From positions 434,001 to 498,000 of the forward strand of contig NZ_JAEPPI010000002.1 of the NCBI RefSeq assembly GCF_017641085.1: 64,000 nucleotides of DNA. The letters are read 5' to 3'. This stretch comes from Gracilimonas sp. Lineage in GTDB: Bacteria; Bacteroidota; Rhodothermia; Balneolales; Balneolaceae. The notes beneath the pieces were generated by a model that was not told the DNA's origin, did not search any database, and worked only from the letters and a program-made list of their open reading frames with translations. Position numbers and translations under genes: made by a program. Below are positions 36,964-45,529 of this stretch, in pieces (the stretch's first letter is position 1; the number at the start of each line of letters is the position of its first letter).

Positions 36964-37731
36964 TTGACAAAAATCAGTTCATACAATGTAAACGGAATCA
37001 GGGCCGCTCACCGAAAAGGTTTTGTTGATTGGGTAGGAGAAAGTGACCCGGATATCATTTGTATACAGGAACTTCGTGCCCTGGAAAATCAGGTTCCCGA
37101 AGAAATAAAAGAGCTGGGATATCACGAATATTATCATGTAGCTGAGAAAAAGGGGTATTCGGGTGTAGCTATTTATTCCAAGGAAAAGCCGAAGAAAATT
37201 GAAGAAGGAATCGGGGTTGACTGGATTGACAGTGAAGGCCGTGTGATTATGGCGGAGTATGATGACTTCAGAGTATTCAGCATTTATGCGCCCAGCGGAA
37301 CCACGGGTGATATCCGGCAGGATATGAAAATGGATTTTCTGGATAACTTCATTCGTTTTGGAAAGAAGTTTGCGGAAGACGACAAGCCCTCCGTTTTTTG
37401 TGGGGATTTCAATATTTGCCACACCGAAATAGATATTCATAATCCGGATAAACAACACAAAACGTCCGGGTTTTTGCCCGAAGAACGGGCTTGGGTAACC
37501 GACTTCCTGGAGGTTGGTTACAATGATGTATTCAGGGAAATTCACCCCGGAAAAACAGACCTGTATAGCTGGTGGAGTTATCGCGCCGCTTCCAAAGAAA
37601 GGAATAAAGGCTGGAGAATTGATTATCATCTGGCGACCAATGAATTAGCAGAAAAAGCAACGGTGGCTGAAATAGAAAAAAAGTGGGATATTTCGGATCA
37701 TGCTCCTGTCAGTGTTGTATATGATGTATGA
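36964..37731 (+). CDS. xth: exodeoxyribonuclease III
   Basis: Class II AP endonuclease / 3'-5' exonuclease of 255 residues, acting in base excision repair. Motifs: SYNVNGIRAAHRKGF with the metal Asn, IICIQELRA (Glu), GYSGVAIYSKEK, GDFNICHTEIDIHNP near 145-160 and the final ISDHAPVSVVY (Asp/His). It starts with TTG only 6 bp after tyrS; no ATG is in frame near by. Operon with tyrS likely. Confidence 0.95.
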   Translation: MTKISSYNVNGIRAAHRKGFVDWVGESDPDIICIQELRALENQVPEEIKELGYHEYYHVAEKKGYSGVAIYSKEKPKKIEEGIGVDWIDSEGRVIMAEYDDFRVFSIYAPSGTTGDIRQDMKMDFLDNFIRFGKKFAEDDKPSVFCGDFNICHTEIDIHNPDKQHKTSGFLPEERAWVTDFLEVGYNDVFREIHPGKTDLYSWWSYRAASKERNKGWRIDYHLATNELAEKATVAEIEKKWDISDHAPVSVVYDV

Positions 37732-37785
37732 GCGAACGATGCCAACCTGCATAAAGTTTTGACTTCACGAAACAGGTGAGACACT

Positions 37786-38235
37786 ATGGGAACACATTAC
37801 GACGGTACGGACGAAGAAAAGTCGACGCTTAACGCGTTTATCAAATTGATGCGAGCTTCAGAAAGCTTGAATGGCCGTCTTTCCCGTCACTTATCAGATG
37901 GCAATCTAACCGTCAGTCAGTTCGGAACCCTCGAAGCCCTGCTACACCTTGGCCCGTTAAACCAGAGAGAACTTGGCCAAAAGTTGTTAAAAAGCGGGGG
38001 CAACATTACGCTGGTAATAGATAACCTCCAAAAGAATGGCCTGGTTGAAAAGAAAACAGATCCCAATGATCGCCGGGCGGTGATCATCAACTTAACTAAA
38101 AAAGGGCGTTCTTTTATTGAAGAATTCTTTCCTCAGCATCTGGATAAAATCAAAGAAGAGTTTAGCTGCCTAAGCATTAAAGAAAAAGAACAGCTGGCCG
38201 GCATCTGTAAAAAGCTGGGCCAAAAACCGGAATAG
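37786..38235 (+). CDS. MarR-family transcriptional regulator
   Basis: A 149-residue winged helix-turn-helix regulator. The DNA-reading part is LTVSQFGTLEALLHLGPL, ELGQKLLKSGGNITLVIDNL and the wing RDRRAVIINLTKKG (here PNDRRAVIINLTKKG). Such proteins respond to phenolics or oxidants. It follows xth by 54 bp on the same strand with no obvious hairpin, so it may be cotranscribed. Its target is unknown; nearby candidates are xth and the divergent pmtA-like gene. Confidence 0.92.
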   Translation: MGTHYDGTDEEKSTLNAFIKLMRASESLNGRLSRHLSDGNLTVSQFGTLEALLHLGPLNQRELGQKLLKSGGNITLVIDNLQKNGLVEKKTDPNDRRAVIINLTKKGRSFIEEFFPQHLDKIKEEFSCLSIKEKEQLAGICKKLGQKPE

Positions 38236-38282
38236 GGGTTTTTATCTTAGCAACCGTTTATTGTGATCTGTAATCCAGCAGG

Positions 38283-38837
38283 TTAGTCCTTAACTGACTC
38301 ATAAATGAAATAAGGCGGTATGTTCTTCCAGCAGAAATCGGTGGTATAATTATCGAAGACTTCGGTTAGGGGTTTTTTCAGATGACCCGAGGTTTGGTAA
38401 GCCAGAAAAGAGCCTTCATTTCTCAAAACTTGTTGAGTTTTCCCGAGGATGTCGATTTTCATCTCCCAATCAAAAAAGGAAAAGGGTATACCGGAAACCA
38501 CATGGTCAACAGCACCGACTACTTCTTCCGGAAGCAGGTTCATGATCTCTTCCACGCTTTCATGAAAAACGGTGATACGTTCATCCTGAATTTCACTCAG
38601 CTTCTTGTAGAAGTTATCATTGGTTTCGAATACAAAAAGGCGAGCATCGGGGCTCATTTTTTTGAGGAAATGCTTGGTAAAAACACCGGTACCGCCACCA
38701 TATTCTACGATGGTTTTTGTAGTGGTGAAGTTGATATGCTCACAGAGTTTTCGCACACAGTATTTGGAAGAAGGAGTTATAGAAGCAACGTCTTTATCTG
38801 TTGCAAATGATTTCAAAAACGTAAGCGTGTTCTTCAT
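38283..38837 (-). CDS. class I methyltransferase, PmtA-like
   Basis: A 184-residue SAM-dependent methyltransferase. The N-terminal DVASITPSSKYCVRKL resembles the phospholipid N-methyltransferase amphipathic motif, followed by the SAM motif VEYGGGTGVFTKHFL, and DHVVSGIPFSFF in place of the NPPY/IPF loop. This combination matches the PmtA-type family that makes phosphatidylcholine or methylated phosphatidylethanolamine, but some members act on rRNA or other substrates. It is 6 bp after uvrB on the same strand. Confidence 0.85.
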   Translation of the reverse strand: MKNTLTFLKSFATDKDVASITPSSKYCVRKLCEHINFTTTKTIVEYGGGTGVFTKHFLKKMSPDARLFVFETNDNFYKKLSEIQDERITVFHESVEEIMNLLPEEVVGAVDHVVSGIPFSFFDWEMKIDILGKTQQVLRNEGSFLAYQTSGHLKKPLTEVFDNYTTDFCWKNIPPYFIYESVKD

Positions 38838-38843
38838 TGGTAA

Positions 38844-40895
38844 CTATAATTCTTGTTCTAATTGTGCTATTTGGTCCCGAATACGAGCCGCTTCCTCGAA
38901 CTCCATGTTCTTGGCTGCATGAACCATGGTTTCGCGAAGATGTTCAATAAGCTTGTCCTTACTTTCGAAAGTTACTTCCTTCATTGCCGGGCTGGCTTTA
39001 TACTGAATGCCATCCTCAGCAACTTTCACCACCTCGAGTGCGTCTTTATCCGCTTCCTCGTCCTTGCCGGCAAAGTCAAAACTTTGATTTGAAATCAACG
39101 CCGGATCAACCAATGGTTTCAGTTCTTTCTTAATGGTTTCGGGAGTAATTCCATGCTTCTCATTGTACTCTTCCTGCAGTTTGCGCCGCCGTCTGGTTTC
39201 ATCCACTACTTTCTGAATGCTGTTTGTGATTTTATCTGCATACAGAATAGCTTTGCCACCTACATTACGTGCTGCGCGGCCAACTATCTGGAACAACGAA
39301 GTTTCTGATCTCAGGAATCCTTCCTTATCCGCATCCATGATGGCTACCAGACTCAGTTCAGGAATATCAATTCCCTCCCGAAGCAGGTTAATGCCCACAA
39401 GAACATCAAAATCTCCGCGGCGGAATTTATATAAAACTTCGATTCTTTCAAGAGCATTTAACTCACTGTGCATATAAGCCGCACTGATGCCCAGGTTTTT
39501 AAGGTATTCACTGAGCTCTTCACTTAATCGTTTAGTAAGCGTGATTACAAGTACACGCTCTTTTTTCTCAACCTTCTCCTGAATTTCAGCCAGCAGATCA
39601 TCCACCTGATTACCGAGTGGCCGGATTTCGATTTCAGGTTCCATAAGTCCGGTTGGACGAATGATTTGTTCGGTGTAAACCCCTCCGGATTTCTCCAGCT
39701 CATAATCGCTGGGGGTAGCACTTACAAATATGGCTTGATTGATCAACCCTTCCCACTCATCAAAAGTAAGGGGGCGGTTATCAAGAGCAGAAGGAAGTCG
39801 GAATCCATGTTCAACCAATTCTACTTTACGGGATCGGTCACCCCCATACATAGCGGAAATTTGAGGGATGGTCTGGTGGCTTTCATCCACAACTACAAGA
39901 AAATCGTCTGGGAAATAATCGAGCAGGCAATATGGGCGCTCGCCGGGTTTTCGGGCACTCAAATAACGGGAGTAGTTCTCGATACCTGAGCAATAGCCAA
40001 TCTCCTGAATCATTTCAATATCAAACAAGGTGCGCTGTTCGATGCGCTTGGCTTCCAAAAATTTTTCTTCATCAATTAAAACCTGCCGGCGCCATTCAAG
40101 TTCTTCCCTGATCTGTTCTATAGACTGCTCAAGACGGGACTTGGACGTTACATAATGGGAAGCCGGGTAAACCCGGAATTCATCAACCGAATCATGGACC
40201 GTGCCGTCATTTACATCAAAAAGCTGGAGGGATTCAATTTCATCTCCCCATTGAGTGATGCGCAATCCTTCATCCGAATAAGCCGGGTACACATCAATGA
40301 CATCACCCCGCACCCGAAAAGTACCCCTTTTAAAATCCAGGTCATTTCGGTTGTAATGCAGATCTACTAAATCATACAGGATGGTATTACGCGGGATTTC
40401 CTGTCCTTTTTTTAGAGTAAGAATCAGCTTTTCATATTCTGAAGGAGAACCGATACCAAAAATACAACTTACAGAGGAAACAATGATCACGTCCCGCCGC
40501 CCGGAAAGCAAGGAACTGGTTGCCCGCAGCCTCAGTCGCTGAATCTCCTCATTGATGGACAAATCTTTTTCGATGTATTTATCCTGCGTTGAGATATAAG
40601 CTTCCGGCTGGTAGTAATCGTAATAGGATATAAAAAACTCAACACGGTTTTCGGGAAAGAAGTCACTGAGCTCCCGGTAAAGCTGTGCAGCCAACGTTTT
40701 GTTGTGGCTCATCACCAGGGTTGGCTTCTCCACATTTTCAATCACATTGGCAACGGTTCGTGTTTTTCCGGAACCGGTAATCCCAAGTAAGGTCTGGAAC
40801 TTGTCGCCCGCATTGATGCCTTCCGTAAGTTCGGCAATGGCAGTGGGCTGGTCGCCTGCGGGTTTGTAAGGTGAGTGAAGTTTAAATTGAGCCAT
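38844..40895 (-). CDS. uvrB: excinuclease ABC subunit B
   Basis: The 683-residue damage-verification helicase of nucleotide excision repair. The Walker A is GITGSGKT near residue 39-46, the beta-hairpin YYDYYQPEAY near 92-101, DEXX motif VVDESH near 336-341, SAT-like SATPSD and the C-terminal UVR motif (LIEHLRETMVHAAKNMEFEEAARIRD pattern, about 630-665). Length is normal. It is 6 bp upstream of the PmtA-like gene. uvrA is 17 kb away. Confidence 0.97.
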   Translation of the reverse strand: MAQFKLHSPYKPAGDQPTAIAELTEGINAGDKFQTLLGITGSGKTRTVANVIENVEKPTLVMSHNKTLAAQLYRELSDFFPENRVEFFISYYDYYQPEAYISTQDKYIEKDLSINEEIQRLRLRATSSLLSGRRDVIIVSSVSCIFGIGSPSEYEKLILTLKKGQEIPRNTILYDLVDLHYNRNDLDFKRGTFRVRGDVIDVYPAYSDEGLRITQWGDEIESLQLFDVNDGTVHDSVDEFRVYPASHYVTSKSRLEQSIEQIREELEWRRQVLIDEEKFLEAKRIEQRTLFDIEMIQEIGYCSGIENYSRYLSARKPGERPYCLLDYFPDDFLVVVDESHQTIPQISAMYGGDRSRKVELVEHGFRLPSALDNRPLTFDEWEGLINQAIFVSATPSDYELEKSGGVYTEQIIRPTGLMEPEIEIRPLGNQVDDLLAEIQEKVEKKERVLVITLTKRLSEELSEYLKNLGISAAYMHSELNALERIEVLYKFRRGDFDVLVGINLLREGIDIPELSLVAIMDADKEGFLRSETSLFQIVGRAARNVGGKAILYADKITNSIQKVVDETRRRRKLQEEYNEKHGITPETIKKELKPLVDPALISNQSFDFAGKDEEADKDALEVVKVAEDGIQYKASPAMKEVTFESKDKLIEHLRETMVHAAKNMEFEEAARIRDQIAQLEQEL

Positions 40896-40958
40896 AATTA
40901 GCTTTTAAAGGTACAAACTGTAACGTAACTTAGGAAACAAGAACTGTGAAAAATTAAT

Positions 40959-41075
40959 GCCACCAAATCACTAAAGCACGAATCGGGTTTTAAAATTCCA
41001 TTGGGTAAACGAGCCCGATAAAGCAAAATCTGCAAATCAAAAACAATTTTTGTGTTTTAGAGCTTTCGTGGCCAA
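40959..41075. repeat. imperfect inverted repeat, dispersed-repeat copy 2
   Basis: GCCACCAAATCACTAAAGCAC (40959-40979) pairs imperfectly with GTGTTTTAGAGCTTTCGTGG (41052-41071) across a 72-base gap. The right arm resembles 7251-7274. It lies in the uvrB-tyrA gap and ends just before tyrA. It may mark a folded RNA leader or a small palindromic repeat family. Confidence 0.45.
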
Positions 41076-41088
41076 CAAAACGACGCAA

Positions 41089-42222
41089 ATGTCCCACCGA
41101 CATAAAGATTTAGAATCGCCCCGAAAGCGAATAGATGAAATTGACGAACAAATTCTGGACTTACTCTCCGAGCGGGGTGAAATTGTTCGGGATGTCATTA
41201 AACGAAAAGTAGAGAACCAGCTGCCTGTTTTTGTGCCGGCCAGGGAAGAGGAAAAGTCGAAAGCTTTCAAAGAGCTTGCCCAAAACAAAGGGATTGACCC
41301 GGAATGGGCGGAAGACTTTCTGCGGATGATCATGACGGCCTCGCGGGCAACGCAATCGCAGGAAACCTTTCCCATTGCTACCGAAGAGCCGAAGCATATT
41401 CTGTTTATAGGTGGCGAAGGTGGAATGGGTAAGCTGTATAAGAGAATGGCTGATCAAACAGGGCACATAACCTATTCTATAGACAAAAAGAACTGGCATG
41501 AGCTGGAAGAAATGTCGCCAAAGCTGGATATGGTAATCGTTACGGTACCAATCAACGTAACGGAAAGCGTTATTGAGAGATTGGGTGGACGTCTGAAAAA
41601 AGACACCATTCTTGCCGACTTCACCAGTAATAAATCAAACCCTATTCAGGCTATGCTACAGGCGCATGAGGGACCGGTAGTTGGATTACACCCCATGCAC
41701 GGCCCGGATGTTCAGAACTTGTCCAAGCAGCTGATGGTTTTTTGCGATGCCCGCGATGGAGAGCAGGCAAAGTGGTTCCAGGACCAATGTGAGCTTTGGG
41801 GAATGCGGGTTATACATGCAGATCCCGAAAAACACGATCATGTGATGCACCTGGTTCAGGGGCTGCGACACTTTGTGGCGCTCCTGCACGGTTCGTTTAT
41901 GGAAGAGTATGATTTGAAACCGGCTGATATGCTCGATTACTCCTCCCCCATTTATCGCGCAGAATTGATGATGACGGGCCGGATTTTTGCCCAGGATGCC
42001 GAGCTGTATGCCGATATTGTATTTGCCAATAAAGAGCGCCGGGAGTTATTGCTAAAGTTCTTTGATCATCACAAAAAACTGGTGCAAATGGTAGAAAAAA
42101 ATGACCGGGAAGGATTCATCAAAGAGTTTGAGGGGGTAACCGATTTCTTTGGAAAGTTTGCGACCCAAGCACTTAACGAGAGCGGATATTTAATAAATCG
42201 CCTGGCAGACCGTTTTGCCTAA
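41089..42222 (+). CDS. tyrA: bifunctional chorismate mutase / prephenate dehydrogenase (T-protein)
   Basis: A 377-residue fusion enzyme. Residues about 5-90 form an AroQ-type chorismate mutase (LESPRKRIDEIDEQILDLLS, IVRDVIKRKVE, REEEKS). From about 100 the prephenate dehydrogenase part begins with ILFIGGEGGMGKLYKRMA, the NAD-binding motif, followed by VGLHPMHGPDV and HFVALLHG with catalytic His residues. The arrangement is colinear with E. coli TyrA. Start at ATG 41089 rather than 41050, which has only a leader of poor quality. Converts chorismate to 4-hydroxyphenylpyruvate for tyrosine. Confidence 0.94.
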   Translation: MSHRHKDLESPRKRIDEIDEQILDLLSERGEIVRDVIKRKVENQLPVFVPAREEEKSKAFKELAQNKGIDPEWAEDFLRMIMTASRATQSQETFPIATEEPKHILFIGGEGGMGKLYKRMADQTGHITYSIDKKNWHELEEMSPKLDMVIVTVPINVTESVIERLGGRLKKDTILADFTSNKSNPIQAMLQAHEGPVVGLHPMHGPDVQNLSKQLMVFCDARDGEQAKWFQDQCELWGMRVIHADPEKHDHVMHLVQGLRHFVALLHGSFMEEYDLKPADMLDYSSPIYRAELMMTGRIFAQDAELYADIVFANKERRELLLKFFDHHKKLVQMVEKNDREGFIKEFEGVTDFFGKFATQALNESGYLINRLADRFA

Positions 42223-42289
42223 AATCGGTTTTATTCATATAGATTTGTGATATTTACAGAAGAAACAGATAACTATTAGTAAAGTAGAG

Positions 42290-44998
42290 ATGAAAAATTT
42301 ATTACCACTTACCGTATTAAGCCTGTTATTATTTTCGGGGATTGCAATAGCTCAAGATCAGCCTGTTCTGAAAATAAATAGTATTGAAAGCGCTTCCGCA
42401 CAGAAAGCTTCGGGCGATGATGCAGACAAAACGTACTTCAGTTTAAGTGAAGATGTTCTTGAAAACGATCAGTTTCAGGAAGGTGTTCTTTTTGAGCTGG
42501 AAACAGGGAACGATCAGGCTGATGTTTTGAGACTGGTGAAGAAAAGATCATACCGTCCGGGAATAACTTCTTATATGGCAGCGGATATAGAAAATCCGGA
42601 GAATAAATTTTCATTCTCTTACGGTGATGGCCGACTTGTCGGAATGTACCACGAAGCTCATAATAGCACCGTCATGTTCGCCGTGGATAACGAAATTGGA
42701 AAGCCTTTCTTAACCCGAAACAAATCGATTTTAGGGGAGGCAAAAGCCTGTGCTGTTCATGAAGGCGAGAATTTAGATGACATCCCGTATTACAAGACTC
42801 GTTTCAATCGAGATAAAATGAGTCGCGCCAAACAAAAGAATGCGGTTAGTTATGGGGCGCCTGCTTACGCTTCGGTTGAGGACAGTATCACGATTGATTT
42901 AATGCTGGTATATACGGACAGTGCAGAATCATGGGCCAACAACTCCGGTTTTGGAAACATCGAGTTTGTGTTGGCTCAGTCTATGAATTTATCTCAAACG
43001 GCCTTGGATAACAGTGAAACAGGTATTGAGCTTCGCTTGGCTCATGTTCACAAAACCATATACCGCGGCGACAATAATGAAGATATAGATGCCGTAACCC
43101 ATTTAAGGCGATTTACACAGAATGAAGACAATCCTTCCTTTGGGCAAAGTAATGATGAATACAATGGATATATGGAAGAGGTTCATGACCTTAGAGATGA
43201 GTACGGAGCAGACCTTGTAGCACTTATTATGAGCGAGCCGAATACCGGTGGCATTGCCTGGGTGCTGAATAGTGTAGAAGGATCTCCGATCAGAGGGTTT
43301 TCAGTGAACAGGGTTCAGCAGGTAGCTTCAAATTATACACTTGTTCATGAGATAGGCCATAACATGGGTAATTCTCATTCCAGAACACAATCCCAGGCAG
43401 CCGCCTCAGAAAGCGGAGCACTTTTTCATTACTCTGTAGGATTCCAAAATATACCTGCTAGTTACGTAACGGTAATGGCATATAATGAGCCGGGACAACA
43501 GCTGCAGGAGGCTCCTATATTTGCCAGTCCAAATTTAACGTTTAATGGATCCCGGGCAGGCTCTGAAGACAGAAACACGCCGGCAAACAGTGCGCTGACC
43601 CTAAAACAGATTAAAAGGTCCATTGCCGGATACCGTGCTACCATGGTTGATTCTCCTGTTGTTTCCGTTTCCACAAATGAAATCGAAGTTACACTGAACC
43701 GTGAAGACGAGATCACGATTCCATTCAGTATTATAAACGATGGAAACAGCGGGCTGGTTTGGGATATAGATTTCGACTTTCCAGGACAAACCGTCAGCAA
43801 AGTTAATACAGCCTCAAACCCGGTAAGTAATCTTGAACCGGAGTTTATTAAGGATCCGGTAAGAGTCCCGGCAAATTATTCTGTTTATGAAAGGTCTATG
43901 CAAAAATCAGCCCTGAATGAAGAAGTGCTTTATAGTACCTCTTTCGAAAACTTCCCATCCGGGGAATTTGGAGGATATAGAGAATGGAGGTCGTTAACTA
44001 ATACGGACTTTATTATTGAGCAGGGCAATGCCAGCGATGGAAGCCGGAACCTTCGGTTAAGCCATGATCCAACTTCTGACAACACACAATATGTGTCAGC
44101 CCCGTTTTTTGGATATCTGCCATTTGGGAACTACGAACTTAGCCTCGACTTCAAAATTTCAGGCGCAACGGCTCGGTCAGAAACCTTCGACTTCTACATT
44201 TTTGATGGAAAAAACGGACAGTTTTCAAGTGGTGTGATTATCTCCGACAGTACACTGTATGCTGCAGGACTAAATGAAAATGACCAGCTGGTATTTTTTG
44301 GCACGAATGTAGTCATGACTACAGACACGTATTCCAACCTTAGGATTGTGTACAATACGGAAGACGAGGTGATACAATATTATTACAAAGGAAATATGGT
44401 TTTAGAAACCGGTTTCCTATTCGGAAGAACACCAAGTGAGCTACAGGTACTTCACAGAAATGAAGTTTCCGATACGCACTTTGATGTGGATAATATTGAA
44501 CTGAAGCAGTTGAGTAGTCCATACAACTGGCTTGCTGTTAATAACATGAGCGGGGTAGCTTTTGAGGACAGCAGCAGTGATGCGGAATTGGTCTTTAATA
44601 CCCGGGGTATCTCTGCCGGTACGTATGAAACCGTTCTTCAGGTGAGCACTAATGATCCTGTTAACAGAATCATTGAGGTTCCGGTTACTTTGAATGTGAA
44701 CCAGGAAGTTTCCAATGAAACAGAGGAAGTGCCGAATCAGGTGGCATTGCAGCAGAACTATCCAAACCCATTTAATCCAACTACCAGCATTCAGTTTAAC
44801 CTGAACGAAGCAAGCAAGGTGAAGCTGGAAGTATTTAATATTCAGGGACAGAAAGTAGCTTCGCTCCTAAACGAAAACCGAAGAGCGGGGGAACACCGAA
44901 TTACTTTTAATGCACAAAACCTGTCCAGCGGCATCTATATTTACAGGTTACAAGCCGGCGCTCAAACGTTAACCCGAAAAATGGTTTTAATTAAATAA
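42290..44998 (+). CDS. secreted zinc metalloprotease with propeptide and T9SS sorting domain
   Basis: A 902-residue exported protease. Signal peptide 1-21 (IAIAQ). The propeptide (about 22-190) has EGVLFEL at 64-70, PGITS at 90-94 and a lone Cys in KACAVHE (Cys154) resembling a cysteine switch. The catalytic domain of reprolysin-like metzincin type carries HEIGHNMGNSH with the three zinc His at 353, 357 and 363. A jelly-roll-like domain (about 545-750) follows, and the tail has NYPNPFNPTTSIQFN and a final KMVLIK, a T9SS sorting domain. The next gene begins after 1 base. Its own propeptide-like relative is that lipoprotein. Confidence 0.92.
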   Translation: MKNLLPLTVLSLLLFSGIAIAQDQPVLKINSIESASAQKASGDDADKTYFSLSEDVLENDQFQEGVLFELETGNDQADVLRLVKKRSYRPGITSYMAADIENPENKFSFSYGDGRLVGMYHEAHNSTVMFAVDNEIGKPFLTRNKSILGEAKACAVHEGENLDDIPYYKTRFNRDKMSRAKQKNAVSYGAPAYASVEDSITIDLMLVYTDSAESWANNSGFGNIEFVLAQSMNLSQTALDNSETGIELRLAHVHKTIYRGDNNEDIDAVTHLRRFTQNEDNPSFGQSNDEYNGYMEEVHDLRDEYGADLVALIMSEPNTGGIAWVLNSVEGSPIRGFSVNRVQQVASNYTLVHEIGHNMGNSHSRTQSQAAASESGALFHYSVGFQNIPASYVTVMAYNEPGQQLQEAPIFASPNLTFNGSRAGSEDRNTPANSALTLKQIKRSIAGYRATMVDSPVVSVSTNEIEVTLNREDEITIPFSIINDGNSGLVWDIDFDFPGQTVSKVNTASNPVSNLEPEFIKDPVRVPANYSVYERSMQKSALNEEVLYSTSFENFPSGEFGGYREWRSLTNTDFIIEQGNASDGSRNLRLSHDPTSDNTQYVSAPFFGYLPFGNYELSLDFKISGATARSETFDFYIFDGKNGQFSSGVIISDSTLYAAGLNENDQLVFFGTNVVMTTDTYSNLRIVYNTEDEVIQYYYKGNMVLETGFLFGRTPSELQVLHRNEVSDTHFDVDNIELKQLSSPYNWLAVNNMSGVAFEDSSSDAELVFNTRGISAGTYETVLQVSTNDPVNRIIEVPVTLNVNQEVSNETEEVPNQVALQQNYPNPFNPTTSIQFNLNEASKVKLEVFNIQGQKVASLLNENRRAGEHRITFNAQNLSSGIYIYRLQAGAQTLTRKMVLIK

Positions 44999-44999
44999 T

Positions 45000-45518
45000 A
45001 TGAATACTCAAAAAAAGAGCGCTATCAAGATCTTTGTAATTGGGTTTTCTTGTTTGTTGGCTATTTCCTGTGGAAAAACAGAGCAAAAGAAAGGTCAGGA
45101 TGCAGAACCTAACGGCCAAGCCCAAGTATTGAATGAAGAAACCACCCAGCCGGAGAAGTTGTATGTGGAAATGGATGTGGAAGCTATCCCCTCATTAAAA
45201 AAAGGGGATACTTTACAGATTAAGATGGCTGATGGTGAAGGGGATGACATGAACCTTAAAATCCGGCGCATTCAGGAAACGATTCCCGGAATTACGTCCG
45301 TTTCTGCATTTGTAGAAAATAGTGAAAAGGGACAGGCCACACTCACGGTGAAGGGGCAAAAAGTATCCGGCATTATTGACCTGTTTGATCAAAAGAAGAA
45401 ATATACTTTTGGTTACGATAGCACTATGAATTCTTACTACCTCAGCCTGATGAATCCTGAAGATATGGACGTACTCCCGGGCAGCGCTCCTGTCACGCCC
45501 AATGAAAAAGGGAATTAA
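45000..45518 (+). CDS. lipoprotein resembling the metalloprotease propeptide (possible inhibitor)
   Basis: A 172-residue lipoprotein with a possible lipobox at Cys24 (LAISC). Residues 67-140 align to residues 64-133 of the upstream protease: KGDTLQIKM with EGVLFELET, then IPGITSVSAFVEN with RPGITSYMAADIEN, KVSGI with RLVGM and YTFGYD with VMFAVD. No catalytic motif is present. One base separates it from the protease stop, so it is coupled. I infer a membrane-anchored protein that binds the protease as a propeptide mimic, shielding the producer or helping fold it. The family is not named in anything I know. Confidence 0.7.
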   Translation: MNTQKKSAIKIFVIGFSCLLAISCGKTEQKKGQDAEPNGQAQVLNEETTQPEKLYVEMDVEAIPSLKKGDTLQIKMADGEGDDMNLKIRRIQETIPGITSVSAFVENSEKGQATLTVKGQKVSGIIDLFDQKKKYTFGYDSTMNSYYLSLMNPEDMDVLPGSAPVTPNEKGN

Positions 45519-45529
45519 ACAGCGGTTGA

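Noticed and set aside
36979-37629. A 216-residue open frame on the minus strand
   Set aside because: Antisense to the exonuclease III gene with no motif.
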